From assembly GCA_030549495.1 (NCBI GenBank), contig JAUIRK010001017.1, positions 124,001 to 188,000 on the forward strand: 64,000 bases of DNA. The letters are read 5' to 3'. The stretch is from Nectonema munidae (taxonomy: Eukaryota; Nematomorpha; Nectonematoida; Nectonematidae). This document shows positions 14,101 to 23,490 of the stretch, one piece after another. A program made the position numbers and the translations under genes. Positions within the stretch are counted from its first letter, which is position 1. The number at the start of each line of letters is the position of its first letter. The notes under the pieces are model-generated. The model worked only from the letters and a program-made list of their open reading frames with translations. It had not been told where the DNA came from and searched no databases.

Positions 14101-17100
14101 TGTATTCCATCCAAGGGAAGAATAATTCCATCCATGAATAGATTGATACTCCACGCTTTGATCCAATGGCCGAATTCTACTTTTAAAAAATAAAATAACT
14201 TTCTTGCTCAAGAACATGTGGGAGTCTTGGAGTATAGAGGCTCAAAGAAGACATATACTCGTTAGAGATGGAGCAAAAAATATGAGAAGTCTTATCTCTC
14301 ACGACTAATTAAAACTTGTTTTAACCCGTTAACGACCAGAATAATAATCAGACGATATCTAGTATAAAGCATAAAATTTGTATTAAAAGCGCTGACGATT
14401 CACATTTTTGTAAAGTCGACACATGTCGACTGTGGTCGATAACCGGTTTAGTTAGTTAAACAATTTGCTAGTTAGTTGTTTAGATTGACTAAGTCAACTT
14501 TCACAAATAGCTCATATATAATTCTTATTATTTAGTATTGTATATAACTATAGTGTAATGCACAATATGTGTGTCATGTCATCTTGATCGATACATGTAT
14601 CCCTTTGACTGGCATTCTTTTCAAACAAATATTTACATTCTTCTTTTTCTTTCTTCAAAAAACATTTACACATGTGGTATAGCTAACACAATAAATGGGT
14701 CGCCTCTTATACTTCAATATCAAAACTTTTTTGTGAGACATTATTTCGTTTACAACAGCAGAGAAGAAAGATATTAACCTATTTGGTACCAATGTTCGCA
14801 AAGGAATCTTAGACAAACTCTTGTTTGCAATGGAATTAAATAGAGATTACTGAAGTGTCGGCTTTCTCTTTGCGAACATTGGCACTAAATGGGCTAGGGG
14901 CAGGCTTCTGAAAACAAATAGTCTGTTTTTCTTCGTCAATAAATTTTTTAATACTTAAAGCAGACGATTTGTTTATTTATTTATTGGACTCCGACATCTC
15001 ATTGAGGGTGAAACGGTTGAGTTCTAAAAATAATTCAATAAAAAAGAATTTTAATTCTCTTGTATTGCAAAGAAAAACTTTATAAAATAGTCAATAAAAA
15101 TATAAATTTGAATACCTTTGATTCTCTGTCACATACAAGAGTTTCTTCCAAAAAATTTTTTCATTAATTTTTTTATTTAGTTTTGCAATATTGAAATTAT
15201 AATTTTTTATTGATGCGATATTTCATAGACTGTGCCTACTTTTCGCTGATTGTGTTAAATAATTGAATTATTTTTTTATAAAAAATATAAAAGCATTCAC
15301 ATCTTTCTCTTTTTAAGAAGAAAATAAAATTTCATTTCGTTTGCTAAAAAATTTAATGAAAAGTTATCATTATTAATAACTTATTTATTTTTTTGCCTCT
15401 TAGCGTGTTTGATCCTCAGATGTTTGGCGATTGAAGCTTCAGCAGTTTCTTTGATTTTGCGCTGTAGCCCTCAAAATATTTGTAAGACCGTGGTTGAAGG
15501 AAAGCAACTGGCACGATATTTAGTAAGTAAAGGATCTCATTCAAATCAATACTTCCGCAAGCATCATCTTATTTATCAGTGATCGATTTTCAAAGGGTTA
15601 AAGGGAATGAAATCAATTCCCCTCTCCTTCCCCGTTGGCATTGTTAATAATTTTTCAGATCTTTTCATGTAAAGTTTATAAAATTTATCCTTGAAACTTG
15701 GAACACCAGCCTCACCTTAAAATTTTTAAATATTTAAAGAACATAAATATAAGAAAAAGGGAGATCAAGATTTTACATTCTCAACTCCTCAACCCATCTT
15801 TCACTAAGAAATCAAATTTCGAATAATGCTTCTTTTTATGAATTATCTTCAATCACTTTCTTTATAAAAATATTATGATATTTAACACATTTAATATAGC
15901 TGTGATTCAATGTTCAAAGTTCTTTTTTTAGATTCTTTAGTTAGACTATGAGAACTAATTTTAAAAATACTTCAGATTTTATCCCAATGGATGTCAAATT
16001 AAATGCTTAAAAATCTTGTAATGGAATTGTCTAATTTTTCCAAGTTAACATTCATAATCAGATGAAAAAACTTCTTTTTTCCAGGCACTCTGTACTTATA
16101 CAGTTGAAGAATAAGAGCTTTGATTTCATTTATTAAGCTTGAGATGGGCAGACTATTTAACATAAAAGTGATTGTGATCTTGATCAATGGGTTTCAACTC
16201 ATTCCATGTTCAATTGGCAGTGTCCTCGAACTTTCAGAAGCGATCAACTGCCTGAACGGAAAGAAAACTAACAATCGTCTCATGAACTGTCTTTGTATCA
16301 TTGGTAACGCTTTTGACATATGATTTCAACCATGCATCCAAAAATATATTGAAACACAGCCAGAATACTTTTTAAGCCCATTCAACAGATGCAACTGTTT
16401 TGAGCACCCTGCCTTGATAAGGACACACAAAAGCATGAGGGTTTTAACATAACGTCATCCCAACTACTGAAAATCATTACGATGATATAATTACCGTATT
16501 TTTGAGACTATTTAGTCAAAATATTCACTAAAATTGACTACTGTTAAAATAATATTGTCGCTAGAAATTAATGTTTGCAATTATTATCTAATAGAGCAGC
16601 ATTAAAACATCGATCTTTACTTGCTTCAAAACAATGTTTCATATTTTTAACGATTGAAAACTGTAAAAGGCTCAAGATCGCCTAATGAATGGGAGTCTTT
16701 TCGAGAGGTTATACTGGTGAGATACAAATTTGGGAGCTTAAGGCTGAAGTTAAAAAATTTCAATTAAAAGCCCCATACTTTTCTTTTATGTAAATTGTAA
16801 ATTACAAAATAAATGTTTGCACCTAAAATAATTTTCCTAATACGCCATTGCATATATACAGGATGTTCCACGAGCTTAGCTCCCCCTCCTGTGCATAGCA
16901 AAACTGGATGGTTATCAACTAAATCACTAATAGAGTAGGAAAGTATATTTAATTATAATTGTAAATTCAAATAACAAATTTTATGGTAATCTAAAAATTA
17001 TTTCTCTTTTCTTTACAGCTTTTGTGAAACATGTCTCTGTTTAATGATTCAGAAAAATTGAGGTCGATAGGCCGCATTATGATTATTACTTTTCGCACCG

Positions 17101-20100
17101 CCAAATATCAGCCGGTAGACACCATATCCCGATCCTGGATTGCCGGATACTTGAAGAGATCTAAAGACTTTGATAAAAGCAATTGATCCATTTGACTGCG
17201 ATATTGACAACAGGCCTGTCCAAGTGGCAGAAAATTTGTCTCAGGAAAGCAAAGAAATCATCACTGAGTCGCTTGTTAGAGAGAAAAAAAATCCGAAGTC
17301 TTCAAAAGGAGATTGAATGAATTCGAGGACAGGAAAAGAGTCTTGCAAGCATGCACAGCTTTCTTCACTCCTTTGGTGCCAAGGCTTTTTTTCATCAAGT
17401 TCCAGTAGGTTCAGATTTTGAAAGAGTGGACAACAGATGATTTCCTTTTCTTAGCTCCTTCATATCAATTTTTTGAAGTTCGTCGTCCCAACTTTCAAAA
17501 CAACATAATTTGTGCTCTTAATATTGATGACATTCTTCAAGAACTGAAGATTCGAGAGAAGAAGAAGAAGAAGAAGAAGAAGAAGAAATTTATTAAAGAA
17601 AAAAAACATAATAACAGATGAAATAAATCAAAATGAAATCTTTTAATGTGGCCTGTATTTGGGAGATTAAAACTGATTCGAGAGAAATCAAAATATGGAA
17701 GATGTATTGGTATCTTTTTGATGTTCACGGCGAAAAGGTTGTTGTGGATCATTAAAGAACAAGGACAACCAACTTTGAACGAATGACACTTGCGAGTCAT
17801 TGTGTTGACTAAACATGCAATTCCATTCCTAAAAAACTCAGAAAATGTCCTTGAGATCAAAGAAACCACAAATCTCGACGATCGGCTTCCGTGCATGAGC
17901 GCTTTGGCAACGCAAAATCTTCTGATGGCAAACAAACTTGATTTTTTCAGAAATGATGAGTGGCCGGGAGCATCGTCTGACCTTAACGCCAGTGGACATT
18001 TGGTAGCACTCAAGGACAGGGTTGAGCAACGTCTCCAGAACAACGGGAAAGACCTTCGGCTTACTGTATTCAGTGTCCTCGAAGAAATGGATTTCGACTT
18101 TGAGTTGTTTGTGTCATTCCTGGAAACTTACGCGGCACGATTGGAAGCAGTTCGAGGTGCGGTCGGTTGGCACACCAAATATTGATCAAAATTCTTACTA
18201 ATGTGCGCACATGTGTTGAAATTAAGACAGCTTTTCTGTCATGTATTTCCTTCCTTCTTTTTAGTTCTCTTAATTTAAGCTGAGAAAGGGGGAGGTGCTA
18301 AGGTGGGTGGAACACACTGTATAATAAAGAAAATACTTTTAGGAGAGGCTAAATCTAAAAAAATTACGATCAGGATGCCAAAATCTCGATATCCTATGCT
18401 CTCTTTATCTTTAAATTGTTCATTTGTAGAAATGACAATTCATATGTTCTAAGATTCATCCAAATTGACAAAATAATTGTAATTGTGTATAAATATTTTC
18501 AAAATTTTATTAGAATTATTATTAATCTGAAAAATTTAGAGAAGTCAACTAAAATTTAAAAAAAAATCGAACTCCTAATATGTCCCCCAGCACGTCTTTC
18601 CGGCCCTCTGATATATATATCGATGTAAAAAATGTTGCACTATCTAAACGTATAACAAAAGAATGCATCTATGAACTTGAAATTATCTGGCAATTTCACA
18701 TTATCTTATAGCTTTTCATCGAATTTTGCCAAATATCAACAGTTCCACTTATACTATCTAATATATATAAGTTTCTTATATATTATAAAATGACGCCCCA
18801 AATTTAATGAATATTATCTGCAAAATTAATTAAATTACTTACTAACTTTGCAAACTAAATATTTAACTAACAAACTAATTCATTTAAAAATGATCTAAAC
18901 ATTTTTTATGTCTGGACTTTGAACAAAATTAAATATATAAGAAAATATGGTAATATTAAATCGATCTTCTAAAATATTTTTTCAAATCTAATTTAATTTT
19001 TTTTATAAATTTTCTTACATTTACAAATTCTTTTCAATTCAATCCTAATTTTTTTCTAATTAAAGAATATTAAATTCATTACAATTTTTCTTTTTAGCAT
19101 ATTATAAACCATGAGTGTCAAACGTCCAGCCCGTACAGCTTACAAGAGCTACGATGTGGCCGACAAAAATAGAGTTTTCAATTTTTATATAACTTTTTAA
19201 AGTCGATACACCAAAATTACCACTAGATTTTAAAGTTGCAAATGATAGGCCTACAATATGACCGTGTAATAAAAAAACAAAAGCAAATTTATTAGTTTGA
19301 TCAATATCTTATTTATAAATAATGGGTAATAACTTAACTTCTTTCAAAAATTCTATGTACGTTTGGTATTCTACTTTCAGAGTAAATCGTAAAAGAAAAA
19401 TTAAGAATAAAAATGTCATTCTCGATGTTCTAAAAATAATTTTCAGTTTTTTTGATTATGATTACGATCCTATGAATCTTTTGAACACTTGCATTTATAT
19501 CGGGCCCGTAAGATCTCTAAATAATTCAAGAATAAGAAAGATATATTCCTCAAGATGACTGGAACACGCCCTTATTCTTTCATTCCTAAGGCACCGGGTA
19601 ACGATACTTTCTTTATTTCCATAAGCCCAAATTATGGGAGAACATTTCGGATTTTTTTTCTAAAAAGTAAAATAATTATCAACTTTTTTTAGATATTTTT
19701 TTCCTTTTGTTGTGATAATTAAAAAAAATATAAGTTAAGTTAGACAAAGACGTTATCCATGTTGAAGAATTTTATCATTCTTCTCTTTCCAACTTTATTC
19801 TGATGACTTGAATATTTAGTGTTTCTAAAATAGTAAAAGTAACTGATTGCCAAATCGCATAGTTGTGAAATCGTGTGATAGAGAAAGACCAAAGCCGTTA
19901 TCGTAACTTCACAAAATCCTCCATTGTGAAAAATTATTACATCCTAATAGATAGAATAAATTTTTTATAAAAAAATAAATATAAAAAATAATAAAAATAA
20001 AAATATATATAGAAAATAATAAAAATAAAAAGCAAATATAAAAAATAATTAATATAAAGAAATTAAAAAAAGATTAAATATTAAAAAACCAAAAAAAAAT

Positions 20101-22989
20101 AGAAAAATAAATAATACAACATAAATTTAAAAAAAAGAAATTTAAAAAAATCGAATGAATAAATAAAATAAACAAAAAAAATAAAAACGAAAACTTCAAA
20201 AAAAAAAAAAGATAAAAATCACTAGCGGATTTAAAGGGGGCGGAACTCCTAAAATTGCATTGCCAATTGCTTAAAAAATTTTCTTGATCTAATTCTTTTT
20301 GTAGAACTCATGATGGCTACTGAAACTTGTTTTTTAGATTCAATCTTTCCCCAAAATAAGAAGCCCTAAAAAGTTTTTTATGTTTCAATCGTAGTTAAGT
20401 GTGACACTTATTACTTTTATATTATAAACTTTTTTTTGTAAATTTATTATTTAAACACATCAAGTTTTACCACAGGATCTTTTTAATGCTGCGATTTTTC
20501 TTTTTGTTCACAGAGATATTCGATTGGATATTGACACCAGGCATTATTTATATGTATGCTAAAAAGTGCCCTTGACGTATGATGTTCCTTAATCCTCTTA
20601 GTTCTTAATCTAGTTACTTTCTTATAATTTTTTGATATGATAAAAAGTCAATTTTCACCTTTTATTAAACTATTACCCAAAATAAGATAAAAAGAGCTTA
20701 AAAATTTTGATAAAGCTTAAATTTATATGCTTCAAATTTGAGTTCTAGTTTAGTAAAATCCCCTCCTCTCCCCCCTCCTAATGCCAATTTCTAGATCCGC
20801 CCCTAAAAATTATAAAAGGTGACTTTATTTTGGTTAAAGGTCCGTGATTAAAAACTCATTTAATACGAGTTGATCACTTTAGGCGGACACATCCTAGCAT
20901 CAGTGGGCCAAGTAGAGTCAGTAGCGGAAGGCTATAACCGCATCTCTTACTCAATCAGCAGTGGGGAGGCGAGAAAAAAGTTCGGTGAAATGATCTCCAA
21001 CCAAGGCGTTGACGGCGAAGTGGTGAAGAAGCTGCTCAATCCTGACCTAGATCCCTACAAGATCCTTTGTTCGTCAAGAATCGTCATGATTTCATATGTT
21101 CAGACTGATTGCAGCGGTGAGCTTTATTTTCTATTTTTCATCTCATCATCATCTGCAAGCTAAGTTCTTGCTTATTTTTTAATTTGTTAACACACTTTAT
21201 ATTCCGAAAAATCATTGCACAACAATTTGAAGTATACAAAATGCTTAATCAGAGTAAAGAGAATTTTATATCATGTTGTGTATGTTTAGTAATTTATGAA
21301 TGAAAATTTATCTAAAAGATGGCAAAAATTCAATCAGTGAAACCTTCATTATAGGTACAATAAGTATTAAGTTTTACGAATTTTTTGCTTTCGTTTGATA
21401 CCCTACCATAAATGCTGTTATTTAAGCACTTTATGGACTGATTTTATTGAAGTAAATAAGTTTATAAAACTTAAAAATTGTAACTTGAAATAATACATTT
21501 TTTGCAAAACTTAAATGATCTTCATGGAAAGAAGCAGTTATGGGAAAGAGAATGAGAGCAGCCGAGCTAAAAGATGAAAAGACGGTTTGAAAGTAGCACT
21601 CAATGAACTAGGACTTAAAGCCGATGATGTTCAAGATCGAAAGAAATGGATACAAGGAATCATGGCCATCGAACCCCCTTTCTATGAGTCAAGTTCTAGG
21701 CAAAAAAGAACAAAAATGAGAGGGAAATAATTGGCATTATGCCAATATTGGGTTTATGTGTTTCGGTGTATACGAAGTCATGTCTGAACTTGTTTCAGAT
21801 TACAAGTGTGATATTCATTTTACTTAAAAGTGTTGCGCGATACTCTTCATTTCTAGGCTACGTCTATCGCATTGAGTACAATGCCCTTCTGAAACTCTTT
21901 CACAAAATCAACACAGTAAAGGAAAGCGATGGCAGAGATTCCAAAAAAGTGAGTGCTTACACGGGATTTCATCTCTTGGTACAAGTTGGATCAAAAATTT
22001 CTGCGCGTAAGATCTCATTTTTTTCCTTTCAAAGATTATTATTAAGTTTCAAGGGGAAAATATTCTTAGAAAAACTTTTTACAATTGAGCACTTTCAAGT
22101 CATCGATCAAGCTGTCTTAGAAGCTCAATTCAATGAGAACCTTTATGGTATCTTGTTGTCATAGTGCTTTTCTATATCCTTAAATTAGTCTAAACTAAAC
22201 ATTGTTATAAATTGTAAGTTGTAGACAGTATACTAATGTGTGTTTGAGATTGTAAAGTCTCAAGTTCTTGGTGGCTGGTGTTGCCGGTTAAAAAAATTTA
22301 TTCTAGCTAGTCAAATAGGAAATGAAAAATAAGCAATCGTGAAAACTCTTTTGTGATAATATTTCATTGATAAATATGCAATAAAATTACTTTTTGCTTC
22401 TTTTTTCTTTGCTAAGTTTCAAAAATAAAGATATAGCAAGAAATAAAAAGCAAAGATAGAAAGTCAACCGCTTGATAATAACAAGCTCACTTCATATCTG
22501 CTTCATGCTCTTTATTTATATTATTTTTCATTTTATTTTTAATACTTGATGAATAAGAAGAATAAAGATTATATGCTCTTAAATACTCGAGTCCTTTCAG
22601 AATTGTGTTTGATTTTTATTGCAAATAAAAAAAATGTCGCATTTATCAATGTTATTTACACTCTCATCTAATCTAACTTTAATTAACTTTTCTTCAATTC
22701 TTTTAATTAACTAACAATTAAAAGTTTAAGAAAATCCATTTTTACAGCTTAAGAATTTGCAATTTTGCAATGCAACGCCCGACTACTTTAGTGGAAATAC
22801 TGAAGTCATTTTTCGTTATTTGAGTTATTGCTTTCACGTTTAATTTCAGGAGAAAACTGGATCAAGGTTTATCATGAAACAATTTCTCTAACTGAAGAAA
22901 TATTGGAAGACATCTCCAAGTGTTTGGTTCTCAAGACTGGCTCCTTTGACAAGAATGACAAAAATCTAATCCACGATATCATTTTTTGA
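1942..22989 (+). CDS. Thymidine phosphorylase-like protein, 8 exons, 482 aa, probable pseudoenzyme
   Basis: Eight exons (1942-2149, 8452-8654, 12605-12833, 15404-15522, 16138-16303, 20883-21116, 21857-22006, 22850-22989) join in phase, total 1449 nt, and encode 482 residues plus a stop, the same length I recall for human TYMP. The order of conserved blocks matches the pyrimidine-nucleoside phosphorylase family throughout: helical N-terminal domain (about 28-95), GDKIS-x4-PALAACG (120-135), VPKVYS...GTLFKL (138-156), GQxx-like CCIAETMENIVP (180-191), EMGRLFNIKV (255-264), LELSEAINCLNG, a GGHILASVG block, then the C-terminal all-beta domain (YVYRIEYNALL, HLLVQVGSKISA). Family members cleave thymidine to thymine plus deoxyribose-1-phosphate. 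Here the KHSTGG loop is FWGLEE (113-118), the SGRGLGHTGG stretch is degenerate, and the residues equivalent to human R202, S217 and K221 are C200, C215 and R219 (human numbering from memory). Catalysis therefore looks lost although the frame is open. The start is the first in-frame ATG I find after an arthropod-like TCAGT initiator at 1805-1809. Exon structure is confident; function is not. Confidence 0.88.
2774..2887. mobile_element. TTAA-flanked MITE (CAGACGA family)
   Basis: TTAA/CCCATTTATGAC at the left and GGTCTTAAATGGG/TTAA at the right; core about 106 bp. Relative to the copy at 594-684 it is inverted and carries about 25 extra bases (AATGGAATTAAATAG...). It lies in intron 1 of the TYMP-like gene. 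Confidence 0.75.
3364..3620. mobile_element. TTAA-type MITE (CCGGTTATC subfamily), interrupted by a second MITE
   Basis: Outer ends are TTAA-CCGGTTATCCACC at the left and CTGGTTGTTAATAGG-TTAA at the right. These match, in reverse complement, the element at 14321-14450. The middle is split by a 129-bp MITE of the CCCATTAAG subfamily at 3442-3570, which landed at a TTAA/TTAT site inside it. Confidence 0.7.
3438..3574. mobile_element. TTAA MITE (CCCATTAAG subfamily) nested inside another MITE
   Basis: TTAA at 3438-3441 and TTAT at 3571-3574 flank CCCATTAAGTACCATAG... and ...ATTGGGACTTAATGGG. It contains two CAGACGA motifs and an inner GCAGACGAAGATG. Nearly identical to the copies at 49735-49871 and 50108-50247, so it is a relatively young insertion. 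Confidence 0.8.
4760..4898. mobile_element. TTAA-flanked MITE (CAGACGA family)
   Basis: TTAA-CCCATTTAAGGCCAAGC... to ...TTGGCCATAAATGAG-TTAA. The interior (GCAGACGATTTATATTC, GCAGACGAAGATGAAATTAC) matches the copies at 3438 and 49735; the outer ends match the copy at 594. It thus combines ends of one subfamily with the core of another. Confidence 0.75.
4899..5020. mobile_element. Older relative of the CAGACGA MITEs
   Basis: Directly abuts the previous copy. It holds GGTACACCAGTGTCACC, an internal AAAGCAGACGG and ends ...GCATGAAAGGGTTATTAAC, resembling a decayed CCC/TTAA terminus. A similar decayed stretch (GGATCAGAGTGATACC, AATCGTCTGCTTT) lies at about 4376-4490. Boundaries are approximate. 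Confidence 0.4.
5499..7651 (-). mobile_element. hAT transposon, ZBED5-like, broken, 2.15 kb
   Basis: Left end CAGTGGTTCCCAACC, right end (inverted) CAGGGGTTCCCAACTCC: classic hAT termini. Flanking octamers cataattg (5491-5498) and ctttattg (7652-7659) agree at 6 of 8, a worn 8-bp target duplication. The minus strand carries transposase relics typical of ZBED5/SCAND3-like elements: CTDGAPSMLDG around 6690-6730, KSNALNNRWFAKLCQEI...ADLRWLSKGKVLKRFFEL at 6400-6590, and FIDLIRSNCANTDFES at 5990-6060. The frame is interrupted repeatedly. The BED zinc finger is not recognisable in 6850-7600, so the 5' half is strongly decayed or replaced. Confidence 0.85.
7762..8080. repeat. Direct repeats in intron 1
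   Basis: TAAACTTTCTCTTCATATTTTG at about 7853 recurs at about 7976 with one change, followed in both by TAGATGTAAGATTTGATATACC-like sequence, giving a period of about 123 bp. Just upstream, AACCTGTATAATACGATG and AACCTGTATACTACGATG form another pair. Origin unknown. Confidence 0.55.
8122..8311. mobile_element. Palindromic (foldback) MITE-like element
   Basis: The left arm cgaaaaatgttcaaatcaa...ttctttttaaatatatcg is mirrored by cgatatatttaaaaagaat...ttgatttgaacatttcg. Arms are about 52 bp and the spacer about 85 bp. Only 140 bp separate it from TYMP-like exon 2. No clear target duplication. Confidence 0.65.
8452..8654 (+). CDS. TYMP-like exon 2 (residues 70-137)
   Basis: Acceptor cgctttag, donor ATA|gtaagg. 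Completes Gly70 and encodes AVIMLLNMKEMNLQEASAFI (family: AMLMAIRLRGMDLEETxxLT), then VVDFWGLEELGDKIS and PALAACG. The FWGLEE segment sits exactly where the phosphate-binding KHSTGG should be; GDKIS is preserved. It ends in phase 0. Confidence 0.88.
8700..11030. other. Intron 2, left part: no feature recognised
   Basis: AT-rich DNA with short frames only. I see no splice-bounded coding block matching the TYMP family and no repeat shared with the rest of the window. Confidence 0.5.
11035..12322 (+). mobile_element. Ac-like hAT transposon relic (3' half)
   Basis: Plus-strand translation shows pieces of an Ac/ZBED4-type hAT transposase in order: KSRSLAKHFNHSAKTNLQ (11044), VQDVPTYWNSAYPMLKQLQ (equivalent of DVxTRWNSTxxML, 11180), GLKMIKQRLR...VVPTVLDPRFKLHFLND (11480-11625), EVFLTPLLERNKCPLQYWK (11865-11925), then ASSVYPERFGIRRHF in place of the C-terminal dimerisation motif. 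After it an end resembling CAGGGCTGTACCGGATAG (inverted, about 12300-12322) fits a hAT terminus. The left terminus and BED finger are not found. The frame is broken several times. Confidence 0.8.
12605..12833 (+). CDS. TYMP-like exon 3 (residues 138-213 plus split Ala214)
   Basis: Acceptor ataacctag, donor GCAG|gtaaac. Starts VPKVYSPN, in register with the family VPMISGRG; only GT, L and KL of the GHTGGTLDKLE signature remain. Then HGFQSTFE matches PGFxxx, and CCIAETMENIVP matches CCIVGQSEQLVP. Where the family has AARDVTATVD the exon reads NLCEITMTHQ, replacing the pyrimidine-binding arginine with cysteine. Confidence 0.86.
12834..14320. other. Intron 3: AT-rich, nothing recognised
   Basis: No coding block, repeat family or structured element that I recognise. 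Poly(A/T) tracts are frequent around 13400-13560 and 13780-13860. Confidence 0.5.
14321..14450. mobile_element. TTAA-type MITE (CCGGTTATC subfamily)
   Basis: TTAA-CCCGTTAACGACCAG at the left, GTGGTCGATAACCGG-TTTA at the right. Contains CAGACGATATCTAGTATAAAGC and the palindrome GTCGACACATGTCGAC. It is the uninterrupted, inverted counterpart of the element split at 3364-3620. Confidence 0.72.
14774..14897. mobile_element. Decayed TTAA-type MITE
   Basis: TTAA-CCTATTTGGTACCAATGTTCGCAAAG at the left, CTTTGCGAACATTGGCACTAAATGGG at the right. The middle AATGGAATTAAATAGAGATTACTGAAGT matches the copy at 2774-2887, placing it in the same family, but the CAGACGA motif has decayed. Confidence 0.65.
15404..15522 (+). 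CDS. TYMP-like exon 4 (residues 214-253)
   Basis: Acceptor cctcttag, donor TTTA|gtaagt. Too short to be seen as an ORF, but with the G from exon 3 it reads A-CLILRCLAIEASAVS...KTVVEGKQLARYL. That aligns with family [21 protein letters not shown]...EQARELAKTL. The catalytic Ser and Lys of SILSKK become C215 and R219, and the VDVK aspartate is absent. Both flanking junctions are in phase, which makes chance unlikely. Confidence 0.78.
16138..16303 (+). CDS. TYMP-like exon 5 (residues 254-308 plus split Gly309)
   Basis: Encodes LEMGRLFNIKVIVILINGF..., following directly on LARYL from exon 4, and SIGSVLELSEAINCLNG, matching family GHALEVEEALLCMDG. The acceptor used is an AAG (tttcatttattaag|CTT). 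A stronger-looking ttttttccag at 16075-16084 would bring an in-frame stop before the conserved block, so it is not preferred. Donor ATTG|gtaacg. The family D-x3-PLGR turn is replaced by FQLIPC. Confidence 0.8.
16859..18319 (+). mobile_element. mariner transposon, 1.46 kb, broken transposase
   Basis: TA duplications at 16857-16858 and 18320-18321. The inverted ends CAGGATGTTCCACGAGCTTAG and CAGTGTGTTCCACCCACCTTAG agree through GTTCCAC and again at a C-rich block. The plus strand keeps C-terminal mariner transposase sequence (17790-18182): DDRLPCMSALATQNLLMANKLDF...EWPGASSDLNASG, equivalent to QDSAPCHTSxxxQ...WPPSSPDLNP, and SVLEEMDFDF...ARLEAV, typical of maT/mariner elements of nematodes and arthropods. 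A start-like stretch SLFNDSEKLRSIGR sits at 17035. Stops and frame changes make it inactive. An (AAG)n run at 17556-17587 lies inside. It inserted in intron 5 of the TYMP-like gene in the same orientation. Confidence 0.9.
18785..18930. repeat. Dispersed repeat, copy 1
   Basis: The segment from CCCCAAATTTAATGAATATTATCTGC through TTACTAACTTTGCAAACTAAAT and CATTTAAAAATGATC recurs at 23365-23490 with modest divergence and small indels. Family unknown. Confidence 0.6.
19960..20215. repeat. A-rich low-complexity tract
   Basis: About 250 bases almost free of C and G on this strand, built of AAATAATAAAAATAAA-type words. Strong strand asymmetry (A over T) sets it apart from ordinary AT-rich DNA here. 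It could be an expanded poly(A)/(TAAA)n tail of a retroposon; no body is recognisable. Confidence 0.6.
20221..20814. mobile_element. Possible non-autonomous element with GGGGCGGA-type ends
   Basis: Left end actagcggatttaaagggggcgg, right end inverted taggggcggatctagaaattgg. Both are followed inward by related words (ATTGCATTGCCAATTG and AAATTGGCATTAGGAGG). No target duplication is clear and the inside has no coding content. Confidence 0.4.
20883..21116 (+). CDS. TYMP-like exon 6 (residues 309-386 plus split Gly387)
   Basis: Acceptor tcactttag, donor AGCG|gtgagc. Encodes GGHILASVGQVESVAEGYNR and GEARKKFGEMISNQGVDGEVV, which matches the family pattern of a GGALLWLSG helix, then GSALxRFxxMLAAQGVD. 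This is the best-conserved exon. It ends at TDCSG, which continues into GYVYRIEY of exon 7. Confidence 0.88.
21545..21735 (+). mobile_element. LINE C-terminal fragment in intron 6
   Basis: Plus-strand reading gives RWKDGLKVALNELGLK and ADDVQDRKKWIQGI, the tail motif (KRWMDxIxxDLxxLGLxxEDAQDRxxW) that follows the reverse transcriptase in several animal LINE polyproteins. The rest of the element is missing, and a stop follows at about 21728. Confidence 0.6.
21857..22006 (+). CDS. TYMP-like exon 7 (residues 387-436 plus split Arg437)
   Basis: Acceptor catttctag, donor GCGC|gtaaga. Encodes YVYRIEYNALLKLFHKIN...TGFHLLVQVGSKISA, the alpha/beta C-terminal domain (family: [21 protein letters not shown]... 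and AELLVDVGQRLRRG). The SDGRDSKKVSAYTGF part corresponds to the family loop before GAELLV. Confidence 0.84.
22850..22989 (+). CDS. TYMP-like last exon (residues 437-482) and stop
   Basis: Acceptor tttaatttcag. Completes Arg437 and encodes ENWIKVYHETISLTEEILEDISKCLVL..., matching family GTPWLRVHRDG...LQEALVLSD, then a short charged tail and TGA at 22987-22989. An AATAAA hexamer follows at 23017-23022. Confidence 0.85.
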
Positions 22990-23016
22990 TGTTAATGCAG
23001 AAAACATTCTCAAGCA

Positions 23017-23022
23017 AATAAA
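23017..23022 (+). terminator. Poly(A) signal AATAAA of the TYMP-like gene
   Basis: Canonical AATAAA 28 nt after the stop codon, followed by a T-rich stretch (tcattttcttctgtcc). Position and context fit a real cleavage/polyadenylation site. The hexamer is common by chance in DNA this AT-rich, so the support comes from its place. Confidence 0.6.
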
Positions 23023-23364
23023 ATGCTTGATCATTTTCTTCTGTCCTTCATAATTTCTGCTAACTGTTCCCAGCAAGAGGCTTACTCATCCATTTTGAAT
23101 AATTTTGCCATCTTCATATGTTATTCCTTATTCCATAACTTTTAACTTTATCACGTTTAAATAAAGATATGTGATGAAAATTTTACCCCTATTCAATACT
23201 AACTTTAAACCTTATATAACGTAAGCTGTTATTTCGTCCATCTATAGAATTTCTGTAAATACATATGCTTCGTTGAATGTTGTACATGTGATGAAAGCAA
23301 ATTTGCATTTTTTTTTGGTGAAAAGGGATAAATTTTAAAAAAGATATAAAATTTTCAATGAGGC

Positions 23365-23490
23365 TCCAAATTTAATAAATATTATCTGCCAACTTAATTA
23401 AATTACATACTAACTTTGCAAACTAAATCATTTAAAAATGATCAATAAATTTTTTATATCTGTACATTTCAAAACAAATTGATTTTGAAC
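23365..23490. repeat. Dispersed repeat, copy 2
   Basis: Matches 18785-18930: CTCCAAATTTAATAAATATTATCTGCC, ACTAACTTTGCAAACTAAATC, ATTTAAAAATGATCAATAAATTTTTTATATCTGTAC. It lies directly downstream of the TYMP-like gene. Confidence 0.6.

Noticed and set aside
16075-16137. Upstream ttttttccag as the exon 5 acceptor
   Set aside because: Gives an in-frame stop before the conserved EMGRLFNIKV block and breaks the alignment with the family.
17537-18043. 168-codon minus-strand frame
   Set aside because: It is the shadow of the mariner transposase on the opposite strand, with a poly-Phe run from the (AAG)n repeat.
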